Of a DNA stretch of 10,541 nt, positions 1-7,108 are shown piece after piece. The stretch lies in contig CP070706.1 in assembly GCA_020350085.1 (NCBI GenBank), positions 3,318,838 to 3,329,378 of the forward strand, given 5' to 3'. Origin of the DNA: Acidobacteriota bacterium. Its GTDB lineage: Bacteria > Acidobacteriota > Polarisedimenticolia > J045. The translations under genes were made by a program, and so were the position numbers. The notes under the pieces were generated by a model that was not told the origin of the DNA, did not search any database, and saw nothing but the letters and a program-made list of their open reading frames with translations. Each line of letters starts with the position of its first letter. Within the stretch, counting starts at the first letter, position 1.

Positions 1-675
1 CACCAGGTCGGCTCGTTTCTGCGCTTCGGCATCTATCTGCTCGGCGCTCTCGGAGCGGCGGCTGCCGTGCTCGAGCTGCGGCAAGAGGTGCTCTTCGCCG
101 TCGGCGGGACGGTCGCGGTATCGATCGGCTTCGCGATCAAGGATCTGGTCGCATCGCTGTTGGCGGGCTTGATCATTCTCGTCGATCGGCCGTTTCAAGT
201 GGGCGATCGCGTCACGTTCGAGGGACGCTACGGCGAGATCACCGATATCGGCATTCGTTCGGTACGGCTCGTCACCCTCGACGACACGGTCATCACGATT
301 CCGAACAACAAGTTTCTGACCGACGTCGTGGCCTCGGGAAACGCTGGCACGGTCGAGATGATGGTCCAGCTCGACTTCTTCGTCGGCATCGATCAGGACG
401 TCGAGCGAGCCAAGAAGATCGTCAGTGAGGCGCTGACGACGAGCCGCTACGTGCACCTCGGGCGGCGCTGGGCGCTCGTCGTCAACCAAGTGATTCAGGA
501 CAGCTACGTGGCCGTTCGCCTGCGCGCGAAAGCCTACGTGCTCGACGTCAAGTTCGAAAAGGACTTCGAGTCGGACGTAACAGAGCGTGTGCTGGCCGCT
601 TTTGGCGAGGCCGGCATCAAGCCCCCTGCAGTGCTGCATCGTAGCGCCGACGCCGTGGTGGCGCCGGCGATGTGA
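1..675 (+). CDS. MscS-family mechanosensitive ion channel, 5'-truncated by window edge
   Basis: Inner-membrane channel of the small-conductance mechanosensitive (MscS) family, which opens under membrane tension to release solutes during osmotic downshock. The frame is open from base 1, giving 224 visible residues; the N-terminal membrane helices lie outside the window. Seen in order: end of a TM helix (about residues 8-25); the glycine/alanine-rich pore helix with GFAIKDLVASLLAG (about 43-56); then the beta domain with VDRPFQVGDRV (61-71), GIRSVRLVTLDD (84-95) and IPNNKFLTD (100-108), all hallmark MscS segments; then the mixed alpha/beta C-terminal domain. The first in-frame start codon in the window (GTG at 67) falls inside the domain, so it is not the true start. 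The gene converges on the VanZ-like gene with 20 bp between stop codons. The family call is firm; the subfamily is undetermined because the N-terminus is missing. Confidence 0.93.
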   Translation, partial: HQVGSFLRFGIYLLGALGAAAAVLELRQEVLFAVGGTVAVSIGFAIKDLVASLLAGLIILVDRPFQVGDRVTFEGRYGEITDIGIRSVRLVTLDDTVITIPNNKFLTDVVASGNAGTVEMMVQLDFFVGIDQDVERAKKIVSEALTTSRYVHLGRRWALVVNQVIQDSYVAVRLRAKAYVLDVKFEKDFESDVTERVLAAFGEAGIKPPAVLHRSADAVVAPAM

Positions 676-695
676 GTCCTTGGCGTCTCGTAGCT

Positions 696-1676
696 TTACT
701 CGGGACCCTCCAGTCGGATGTTGTCGACCCACAGCGTGACGGGCGCGGGAGGCTCGACCAAGAACAGGATCACATCGGTGATGGCACTCATGTCGAGCTC
801 GCGGGTACGCGGTGCGCTTCGCACCTCGTCGAGATCGACGCGAACGCGCTGAAAACCTCTCCTGAGCGATATGCGGCCCGTGAAGCGATCGTCATACGTC
901 TGATCGTGCCAGCGATCGTCGATCCGCACGTGAAGATCGGGCGGCTGGTCCTGCTCGGCGTAGACGTCGAGGGCGAGAGAGCGCCAGCCGCGCCAATCCC
1001 CGCGTGGCTCCTCGAGGTGCAGGCTCGGGTAGTTTGCCGGGTAGAAGGTCACTCGTGCCGCATGCCCCGCGCCGGTACGCTGCCAGGCTGACGGAGCCGG
1101 CACGAGCCGGATCTGCGCGTCGCGGGCGCCGAGAAAGCTCCGCTCCCAGTCCTCGTCGAAGCCGTACAGTAGCGGAAACTGCCGCGCCTGCTGCCAGTAG
1201 AACCAGCTGGTGCGCGCCAGCGGGAGCATCGTCGCCGCCAGCAGCAACGCGGCGAGCGAGAGAAACATCCAGCGCCGAGGCCTTCGAGTCGAACCGCTCA
1301 CAGTGCGCGCATCGAAGCTGACCGCCACCAGGAACGCGACCAGAACACCAGCGGCATCGAAGACGACATCGCCCAGGCTCGCGTCGCGCGGGCCGGCGAT
1401 CTGCAGCGCCTCGAGCGCCACGCCGAGCCCGACCATGCCGATGCCGACGACGAGAAAATCACGGGCAGCGAGCGCGCGGCGGTGCCTACGGCGCCACGCC
1501 AGCCACACCAGTGCCGCGCCGCCGTAGACCCATACGTGCCCGAGGTTGAAAAGCTCGCGCACGAGCAGCGTGTCTCGGCCAGCTGGCAGCAGGTGGGCCA
1601 CGACGAGCAGCGCCAGCAAGCCGGCAGAGACGGCGAACACACTGCGCCTGCGCCAGGAACTCATCGCCCGTTTCAT
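696..1676 (-). CDS. VanZ-like membrane protein with C-terminal beta-rich domain
   Basis: Predicted inner-membrane protein of 326 aa whose function is not established. The N-terminal half looks like a VanZ-like domain: TM helices at about 12-31, 44-61, 73-94 and 101-122, with the family pattern of a His in FNLGHVWVYGG (43-53) and E-x2-Q then D before an AG-rich helix (EALQ at 89-92, GDVVFDAAG at 102-110). A fifth TM (about 136-154) leads into a 165-residue soluble C-terminal part rich in aromatic and beta-type sequence, ending VTLWVDNIRLEG. This looks like a jelly-roll, carbohydrate-binding-type fold, but that is inferred from texture only. Start: ATG at 1676 overlaps the glycosyltransferase stop in an ATGA arrangement, indicating translational coupling; ATG at 1694 would add six residues and overlap more. 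It is the last gene of the minus-strand operon. VanZ-like proteins recur in exopolysaccharide clusters without a defined reaction. Confidence 0.8.
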   Translation of the reverse strand: MKRAMSSWRRRSVFAVSAGLLALLVVAHLLPAGRDTLLVRELFNLGHVWVYGGAALVWLAWRRRHRRALAARDFLVVGIGMVGLGVALEALQIAGPRDASLGDVVFDAAGVLVAFLVAVSFDARTVSGSTRRPRRWMFLSLAALLLAATMLPLARTSWFYWQQARQFPLLYGFDEDWERSFLGARDAQIRLVPAPSAWQRTGAGHAARVTFYPANYPSLHLEEPRGDWRGWRSLALDVYAEQDQPPDLHVRIDDRWHDQTYDDRFTGRISLRRGFQRVRVDLDEVRSAPRTRELDMSAITDVILFLVEPPAPVTLWVDNIRLEGPE

Positions 1677-2809
1677 GCGAGCAGCTCGTCCCAAATCCCG
1701 ATCGTGCGCGAGACCATCGCCTCGATGCTGAAAGCGTCCGAGAGCCGACCGCGCTCGGCGCGGACACGCTCACGGTAGCGCTCGAGATCGGACAGCACCG
1801 CCACGAGGGCCTGAACGAAAGCGTCGATGTCCGCGGCCGGCACGATGTGCCCCGTTCGTCCGTGGTCGATCATCTGCGCGACGTCGCCGACATCGGCCGA
1901 GACGACCGGCGTTCCGACGGCCAGCGCCTCGAGAACGACGTTGGGGCAGCCCTCGGAGTCGGATGTCAGCACGAGCGCGTCGAGCCCCGAAACCAACGCG
2001 GCCGCTTCGGCGCGCGGCCCGAGAAAGTGCACGCGCCGAGCCGGCAGATCGGGCGCCAGACGATCGCGCGCCGGCTCGTCGAGGCCGTGTCCGATCAGAA
2101 CGGCGTGCAGCTCCGGCACGCTCGCCGACAGCCGCCGCACGATCTCGACGAAGCGCGGGATGTTCTTGACCGGCGCATCCTTGCCGATGAGGCCGATCAG
2201 CGGGGTGCCCGGCTCGAGCTCGAGCCGTTCGCTCAGCAAGGCCGGCTCGGCGAGGCGCTGCAGAGCCTCGATGTCGATCCCGTTCGGCACGACGACAAGG
2301 CGCTGCTCCGGAGCGCCGAAGCGCTCGACGACATAGCGCGCACCCGCGCGGGAGTTGACGAGCGTGCGGCGAGCGCGGCGGAACATGGAGCGATACACGC
2401 GGCGCTTGATCCAGTGCGGCCAGACGACGGTACCGCGCACGCTCGGCAGCAGGACCGTTCCCGCCAGTGCTTGGCAGGCCAGGTGCGCGTAGCCCGAGGC
2501 GAGCAGATGCACCGCGTGAACGAGCTCGATCTGCTCCTTTCGGAGCAGCCGCCTCAGTCCGAGCAGTCAGCCGAGATCGAGGCTTCTCGAACGCGCGAGC
2601 GGTACGACTCGGTAGCCGAGCGATTCGAGCTGCGAGCCGTACGGCTCGAGCTGATCGGAGAGACAACACACCAACGCCGGCCGGAGAGGATGATCGACGA
2701 GACGTTCGAGCAGCAGCGCCGTCTGCCGCTCGGCACCGCCGTAACCGAGCTGGGAGACGACGATCGCGACACGGGCTCCACCGCGGTGAGCGCGAGCATC
2801 AACGCTCAC
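1673..2809 (-). pseudogene. GT4-family glycosyltransferase interrupted by in-frame TGA
   Basis: Reads as one continuous GT4 (GT-B fold) glycosyltransferase of 378 codons, except that codon 81 (bases 2567-2569) is TGA. Before the stop: GGARVAIVVSQLGYGGAERQ (residues 10-29), the usual N-terminal donor/acceptor loop, and a region ending SRSLDLG. After it, in the same frame: LLGLRRLLRKEQIELVHAV, which is exactly the helix and strand expected next, then PNGID (about 175-179), GKDAPVKN (about 209-216) and a canonical E-x7-E motif, EGCPNVVLE (286-294). Start chosen: GTG at 2809 with GGAG 7 nt upstream, overlapping the deacetylase end by 11 bp. The downstream part could in principle start at GTG 2512 (279 aa) but has no Shine-Dalgarno at proper distance and would lack the N-terminal domain. 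A CGA-to-TGA change would explain the stop. If real, the gene is probably inactive; a sequencing error or strain polymorphism is the alternative. Confidence 0.8.
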
Positions 2810-3782
2810 CGTAGCGCTCCAAGAGCTCGAACAGCTGCTTTTCCTGTGAGCCGGAATAAACGCCGATGCGCGGCAGCAGCAACGGGTCGCAGCCGTGCGC
2901 GAGCGGAGCCGGCCGCGAGGTGACACCGCTCAGAAAACCCGCCGTCGAGACCGCGGAGCGTGCCACGGGGCCGAACTTGCCGAGACCGCCGGGATTGGGA
3001 TAGGCGAAATGCACCACCGGCTCGCCGAGCAAGCGCTCGAGGTCTTGACGTCCACCCTCGACCTCCGCGGCACCGGTCGCGGCGTCCACCCGATCGAGAT
3101 GGGGATGCGAGCGGGTGTGGGCACCGACGATCATTCCAGATCGGCGCAGCGTGCGAAGATCGTCCGGGCTCATGAAGCTGCCGTCGAGGCCCGCGCCGCG
3201 CTCGAGGCCCGCACGGGCTGCCAGCCGATCGAGGGCGCGTTCGCGCTCGCTGTGATCGAGCCCGGCGAGCCAGCCCGTCAGCGCCCGCCGCAGCTCGCGC
3301 CGGGATCCTCGGCGAACGGACACCGGGCCCGGTGCCGGGAGATCGAGCGGACCTTCGGGGAGCATCTCGGTCAGTCGCCGCAGCTCGGAGACCCACAGCC
3401 AGGTGCTGCACTGGAGCGGTCCGGACGTGACGTAGAAAACCGCCACCGCATCGAACTCGCGAAGGATGGGCAGGGCGACCTCCACGTTGTCGCGGTAGCC
3501 ATCGTCGAAAGTGATCATCACTCCCCGCCGCTGAGGAGAGCCCGCCGCCAGACGCGCCAGCAGCTGACCAGGAGCGAGCAGCTCGAAGTGGCGCTGGAGC
3601 AGAGCGATCTGCTCTCTGAACCGCTCGGGAGTGACCGAAAGACCCGGGTCGATGTATCGAGACGCTGCACCCGGATCGGCGACGGAATGATAGCGAAGAA
3701 CGATCGCCCGCACGTCCGATGCCAGACAGCGCGCGTACAGCCAACCTCGTCTCCACCTGGCGTAGAGCGATCTGAGATTCAC
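2799..3782 (-). CDS. Polysaccharide deacetylase (NodB homology domain, CE4)
   Basis: Metal-dependent carbohydrate esterase family 4 enzyme, 327 aa, expected to remove N- or O-acetyl groups from a glycan. Motifs seen: AIVLRYHSV (26-34), typical of the opening strand of this family; TFDDGYRDN (91-99), motif 1 with the catalytic-base and metal-binding Asp pair; HTRSHPHLD (222-230), motif 2 with the two metal His; and HFAYPNPGG (258-266), corresponding to motif 3. An insert of about 100 residues separates motifs 1 and 2 and includes a Trp-rich LWVSELRRL segment, as in exopolysaccharide-associated deacetylases. No clear signal peptide, so it may act in the cytoplasm or be membrane-associated. Start: GTG at 3782; the frame is open up to 4058 but that extension overlaps the divergent flippase gene and looks non-coding. 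First gene of the minus operon, overlapping the next gene by 11 bp. The precise substrate cannot be read from sequence. Confidence 0.88.
   Translation of the reverse strand: MNLRSLYARWRRGWLYARCLASDVRAIVLRYHSVADPGAASRYIDPGLSVTPERFREQIALLQRHFELLAPGQLLARLAAGSPQRRGVMITFDDGYRDNVEVALPILREFDAVAVFYVTSGPLQCSTWLWVSELRRLTEMLPEGPLDLPAPGPVSVRRGSRRELRRALTGWLAGLDHSERERALDRLAARAGLERGAGLDGSFMSPDDLRTLRRSGMIVGAHTRSHPHLDRVDAATGAAEVEGGRQDLERLLGEPVVHFAYPNPGGLGKFGPVARSAVSTAGFLSGVTSRPAPLAHGCDPLLLPRIGVYSGSQEKQLFELLERYGER
2817..2820 (-). promoter_or_regulatory. Ribosome binding site deciding the GT4 start (GTG 2809)
   Basis: GGAG on the minus strand, 7 nt before GTG at 2809, inside the 3' end of the deacetylase gene. 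It supports starting the glycosyltransferase at 2809 rather than at the longer open frame beginning at 2926, whose first 39 residues are low-complexity shadow sequence of the deacetylase. Confidence 0.6.
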
Positions 3783-3788
3783 CTCGAG

Positions 3789-3806
3789 CCCCCGTCTCCG
3801 CGGGGG
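3789..3806 (-). promoter_or_regulatory. GC hairpin in the leader of the deacetylase mRNA
   Basis: CCCCCG (3789-3794) pairs with CGGGGG (3801-3806) around a 6-nt loop, a perfect six-pair GC stem. In the minus-strand transcript it ends 6 nt before the GTG at 3782 and includes the G-rich tract that is the only Shine-Dalgarno-like sequence there. It could lower translation of the deacetylase operon. It could also be chance in GC-rich DNA. Confidence 0.35.
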
Positions 3807-3929
3807 AGTGTAACCCGGATTGTCGAAGAGACCCCCCGGAGCAGGCGGCGTTGGTTCGCAAGCCGTACGGTACTCCGTCCGAAAGCGGTATATTCGCCCC
3901 GCTGGCGTTCGAGAGGAACCGCAACCGGC

Positions 3930-3936
3930 GGAGGAG
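3930..3936 (+). promoter_or_regulatory. Ribosome binding site deciding the TTG start of the flippase gene
   Basis: GGAGGAG at 3930-3936; the core GGAGG ends 5 nt before TTG at 3940. It outweighs the ATG at 3820, which has no such signal and lies upstream of the best -10 candidate. Confidence 0.65.
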
Positions 3937-3939
3937 CGC

Positions 3940-5556
3940 TTGACCCACATCGACAGCGGGCCGCAGCTCGGGGCAGGCGCGAGAGAAGAAAGCCGCGCGG
4001 ACACACGCCATCTGATCCGGGCCAGCGCCGTCGTCACTGGTCTGATGCTCGTGGCCAAGGCGATCGGCTTCGCCGTTCAGATCGCCGTGGCCGCCGTGTT
4101 CGGTGCCACGCGCGCGATGGACGCGATGCGCATCGCGCTGAGCATTCCGCAGATGTTCTCGAGCTGGATCGAGATGCCGGTGCGAGCCGCCATCGTCCCG
4201 ATGTTCACCCGGCGTCTCCACGAGCAGAGCGAGGCCGAAGCGTGGCGCGCGGCCAGCATCGTTCTGAACACCGTCGGCTTGCTGTTGATCGTCGTCGTGA
4301 CGGTGCTCTGGATCGCGGCCGAGCCGCTGGTGCGGATCATGTCGCTCGGCTTCGCCGATCCGCAGGTTTGGCGCGAGGGAGCGCTGCTCGCGCGCATCCT
4401 CGTGCCCTCGGTTCTGTTTTCCGTGCTGGCGGTCTTGCTCGGTAGCCTGCAGAACATCTACCGCCGCCAACAGTACCCCGCACTGGGGCGGGTGCTCAAC
4501 GCTCTCGCGGTGCTCGTCGCCGTGATGTGGCTCGGCGAGCGCTATGGACTCGTCGGCTACGCCTGGGGCGTTCTCGCGGGCGCCGTCGTCAGCTTTGCGC
4601 TGCAGGTGAGCGTAGTATGGCGCCATCGCCAGCACTATCGATGGATAGCCGACCCGCGTGCGGCGGAGGTGCGCGAGGTCGTCATGCTGGCCGTACCGCT
4701 GTTCATCGGCCTGACCGGTACCCGCATCGACGTTTTCATCGATCAGCTGCTGGCGTCGTTTCTGCCGGAAGGTCATCTGTCGATCTTGCTTTACGCGACG
4801 ATCCTGTCGGTGATCGTGACCGATCTGCTGATCTCCGTTTCCTCGGCCGTTCTGTTGCCGCACTTTGGACATCTCGTGGCCCAGAGCCGATTTGAAGAGC
4901 TGCGCCGCAGGCTACGCCAAGCCGTCGCCGGATACTTCGTGCTGATGCTTCCCATCGTGATGGTTCTCGTCGCGGGTGCCGTACCGGTGGTGCAGGTCGT
5001 CTACGGGCGCGGGAAGTTCACACCGGAGGACGTCGCGCTGACGGCGGCGCTGCTGCCGATCTTGGCGCTCGCCGCCCCGATCTACGCGGCCGGGCAGGTG
5101 ATGGCCCAAACGCACATCAGCCGCGGCGACACCAAGACGCCGATGAAGATCGGCTTGTGGCGCGTCGGTTTCAAGGCGGCACTCTCGCTCTCGCTGCTGC
5201 CCTGGCTGGGCATCTTTGCGCTTGCGATCGCGTCCTCGGTTTCGAGCGTGTTTCGCACGGCGCTGCTGTGGAGGCTGCTGCCCGAGCAGCTACGTCCCGC
5301 GCCGGCGCGCTTGTTCGGCGTGATCACGGGCCCGCTCGTCGCCGCGGTCGCGGGCGGTGTGGTCGTGTTCGCATTGTTCCGCACGCTGGTGAGCTTTCCG
5401 GGCGGGGACGTGGGCGAGGTGCTGCGGGTGGTCGCGATCGCCGCCGCGGGCGGACTCGTCTACGGGCTGGGGGCGCTGCTCGTCTCGCGCGAGGCACGGG
5501 AGCTGGCCCGGTGGCCTGTCCAGCGGCTGGTCCAGCGGCGGGTCCGGCGCGGCTGA
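3940..5556 (+). CDS. MurJ/MviN-family lipid-linked oligosaccharide flippase (MOP superfamily)
   Basis: Polytopic inner-membrane flippase of 538 aa, close to MurJ's usual length. MurJ moves lipid II across the membrane; here, inside a polysaccharide locus, it may flip a different undecaprenyl-linked glycan. Family features seen: DTRHLIRASAVVTGLMLVAK near the N-terminus, FGATRAMDAMRIA (equivalent to the FGA..DAF segment), a DVFIDQLLASFL segment, AVLLPHFG after it, YGRGKFTPED (355-364) and SRGDTKTPMKI in the later helices. Two divergences from my recollection of E. coli MurJ: the EGAFSQAFVP segment is replaced by IEMPVRAAIVPMF, and the YADR segment reads YATI (285-288), losing an arginine reported to be essential. 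Start is TTG with GGAGG 5 nt before it. It is first in the plus operon; the ligase follows after 53 bp. The symbol is withheld because orthology to true MurJ is doubtful. Confidence 0.88.
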   Translation: MTHIDSGPQLGAGAREESRADTRHLIRASAVVTGLMLVAKAIGFAVQIAVAAVFGATRAMDAMRIALSIPQMFSSWIEMPVRAAIVPMFTRRLHEQSEAEAWRAASIVLNTVGLLLIVVVTVLWIAAEPLVRIMSLGFADPQVWREGALLARILVPSVLFSVLAVLLGSLQNIYRRQQYPALGRVLNALAVLVAVMWLGERYGLVGYAWGVLAGAVVSFALQVSVVWRHRQHYRWIADPRAAEVREVVMLAVPLFIGLTGTRIDVFIDQLLASFLPEGHLSILLYATILSVIVTDLLISVSSAVLLPHFGHLVAQSRFEELRRRLRQAVAGYFVLMLPIVMVLVAGAVPVVQVVYGRGKFTPEDVALTAALLPILALAAPIYAAGQVMAQTHISRGDTKTPMKIGLWRVGFKAALSLSLLPWLGIFALAIASSVSSVFRTALLWRLLPEQLRPAPARLFGVITGPLVAAVAGGVVVFALFRTLVSFPGGDVGEVLRVVAIAAAGGLVYGLGALLVSREARELARWPVQRLVQRRVRRG

Positions 5557-5598
5557 GTGGAAGCCCCCGGCGGGTTCGATCTATCTTGATGTTCCGCC

Positions 5599-5603
5599 AG
5601 GAG
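5599..5603 (+). promoter_or_regulatory. Ribosome binding site favouring a TTG start at 5610
   Basis: AGGAG followed by 6 nt and then TTG at 5610. The alternative ATG at 5589 is 21 bp upstream and has no Shine-Dalgarno sequence before it, so the TTG is preferred. Confidence 0.6.
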
Positions 5604-5609
5604 ATCCGC

Positions 5610-7106
5610 TTGAGCCGCTCCGCCGTCAGCCACACGCCTCTCCGCAGCGTCCCGGCCCCGGCGCAAGATCCGCGCCACGTCGTCATCGCTGCCCACGAAA
5701 TCATGCTGATGGTGCTCGTGATCGGCTGCATCGCGGTCGCGTGGGCCTTTCCTTTCAGGCCGGTCAAGTACGCGACGATCGTCACCTTCGGTCTCGTGCT
5801 GCTCGGGCAGACGACGCGCCGGCCCGCGATCGGGCTGGCGCTGGTCGCATTCGCCTCCCCGGCGTTGGACCTGAGTCCACCCGGGCTGTTTCCCGTCCGC
5901 GGCCTCAACGCGGAGACGGCGCTGATCGGGCTGCTGCTGTTCATTTGGGCCCGGACGCACAAGATGGAAGGTCCTGATCCGCTGCGCTCACTGCTGAGTC
6001 GGATGGTGCTGGTCTACGTCGTTCTGATCTTGGTCAGTAGCATCAACAGCTGGTTCATGTGGCGCGTCGGCTTGTTCGACCTGCTCGCGAAATCCAAGAA
6101 TCACTTGAGCTGGCTCTTGTTCCTACCGGTAGCGTTTCACGCTCTTCGCGACAAGCGCGATCAGAAGCTCGTTTTTTTCGCCTGCACACTCTCCTTGTTC
6201 TTGATCGTGGCGCAGTCTGTGAACATCTATTGGATGCCTTTCGTCAGCGGCACGTTGGAAAGATATCGGGCGTCCGGCATGCTCGCGCAGCAGCCGAACC
6301 TCTACGGTGGTGCGCTGGCACTCTACGTGCCGATTCTGATCGCGATGTCGACGAAACCGATCGGCTCGCGCTGGATGCGCCTCTGGCTCGGTGTGGCGGC
6401 GCTGTTGGCCGGCTTCAACCTGATTCTGACGCTGTCTCGCGGCGCCTGGGCCGCCGCAGCGGCCGGCGTGCTCGCTGTCGCGCTGGTGCGCAACGTCAAG
6501 CTGCTTCTGCTGGTTGCCGCGCTCGGGATCGGCTATCAGTTCTGGGTGCCTGAAGCCGCCATCGACCGGGTCAAGGAGACTGCTGACGCCGACGGCGACA
6601 TCGGCACGATGGATCAGATCGCCGACGACTCGACACAGATGCGCGTCGAGCAGTATCGCTCGCTCAAAGCGATGGTCCTTCCGCGGCCGATTCTCGGTTG
6701 GGGCTACAAATCGTACCCCAAGGTGTTCGAGCGGCTCGGCACGCTCGGCCGTCAGAAAGGAGCGCACTCGACCTACTGTCAGGTGGCCACGGAAGAGGGC
6801 TTGATCGGTCTAGCGGTGCTCGCGGCGTTGTTCTTAATCATCATCTCGACGAGCATCAAGGCCTATCGCTTCTGTGAGGACCCGTTCTACCGTTGGATGG
6901 GGATCGGGCTGCTCGGGGCGGCGCTGTCGATGCTCGTCGGCATGGCCAGCGGCGCGCGCTTCGAGGCGCAGAAAATCTTCATCTACTTCTGGATCATGAT
7001 CGGCATCGCCGAGCGCGAAGCGATCCTCGCTCAGATGAGAGGGGGATCGGCTGCACCTGTGCTGGTGTCCCCTCAGCAGCCGCCTTCCGTCTCCGGCCGG
7101 TCCTGA
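5610..7106 (+). CDS. O-antigen ligase / Wzy-like polymerase family membrane protein
   Basis: Multi-spanning inner-membrane protein of 498 aa in the O-antigen ligase (Wzy_C, WaaL-like) superfamily. Such enzymes transfer or polymerise undecaprenyl-linked glycans on the periplasmic face. Seen: a short charged N-terminus, roughly ten hydrophobic helices from VLVIGCIAVAWAF onward, the LSRGAWAAA segment (SRG at 276-278) holding the conserved Arg, then a large periplasmic loop (about residues 310-395) carrying MRVEQYRSLKAMV, PILGWGYKSY and the AHSTYCQVATEEGLIG segment with His386 and E395/E396, the usual H-x-n-E-x-G signature. Two more TM helices end the protein. Start TTG 5610 is chosen by its Shine-Dalgarno; ATG 5589 is the alternative. 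The gene lies 53 bp after the flippase and 2 bp before the next glycosyltransferase, so it is co-transcribed. Whether it acts as polymerase or ligase cannot be told from sequence; with a flippase and no other polymerase nearby, Wzy-type is favoured. Confidence 0.87.
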   Translation: MSRSAVSHTPLRSVPAPAQDPRHVVIAAHEIMLMVLVIGCIAVAWAFPFRPVKYATIVTFGLVLLGQTTRRPAIGLALVAFASPALDLSPPGLFPVRGLNAETALIGLLLFIWARTHKMEGPDPLRSLLSRMVLVYVVLILVSSINSWFMWRVGLFDLLAKSKNHLSWLLFLPVAFHALRDKRDQKLVFFACTLSLFLIVAQSVNIYWMPFVSGTLERYRASGMLAQQPNLYGGALALYVPILIAMSTKPIGSRWMRLWLGVAALLAGFNLILTLSRGAWAAAAAGVLAVALVRNVKLLLLVAALGIGYQFWVPEAAIDRVKETADADGDIGTMDQIADDSTQMRVEQYRSLKAMVLPRPILGWGYKSYPKVFERLGTLGRQKGAHSTYCQVATEEGLIGLAVLAALFLIIISTSIKAYRFCEDPFYRWMGIGLLGAALSMLVGMASGARFEAQKIFIYFWIMIGIAEREAILAQMRGGSAAPVLVSPQQPPSVSGRS

Positions 7107-7108
7107 GC

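Larger units (their letters stand above)
3783..3939. promoter_or_regulatory. Divergent intergenic region between the two glycan operons
   Basis: The 157-bp gap between the deacetylase (leftward) and the flippase (rightward) must hold the promoters of both arms. On the plus strand, TATATT at 3889-3894 is a good -10 candidate 46 bp before the TTG start, but I see no convincing -35 at 17 bp. On the minus strand, TACACT in the stretch near 3808-3814 and TATACC at 3887-3892 are weaker -10 candidates. No operator palindrome of obvious family was recognised. Confidence 0.45.

Noticed and set aside
2567..2569. TGA in the glycosyltransferase as a selenocysteine codon or recoding site
   Set aside because: GT4 enzymes do not use selenocysteine, the position is not catalytic, and TGA ends other genes in this window normally. 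A nonsense change or error is simpler.
1847..2923. 358-residue plus-strand open frame opposite the glycosyltransferase
   Set aside because: It is antisense to the GT4 gene, has low-complexity Arg/Ala/Glu-rich text, no recognisable domain and no ribosome site. It reflects codon bias in GC-rich DNA.
2895..4445. 516-residue plus-strand open frame across the deacetylase and into the flippase gene
   Set aside because: It runs antisense to the deacetylase, then out of frame through the flippase. The composition is Arg-rich and no motif is seen, whereas both overlapped genes have clear family motifs.
2806..4872. 688-residue minus-strand open frame
   Set aside because: It is antisense to the flippase and out of frame with the deacetylase, with a His/Asp/Gln/Arg-rich composition typical of shadow frames.
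5157..5609. Upstream extension of the ligase open frame
   Set aside because: This stretch overlaps the flippase C-terminus in another frame and reads as Arg/Ala/Gly-rich shadow sequence; the membrane protein proper begins near 5589-5610.
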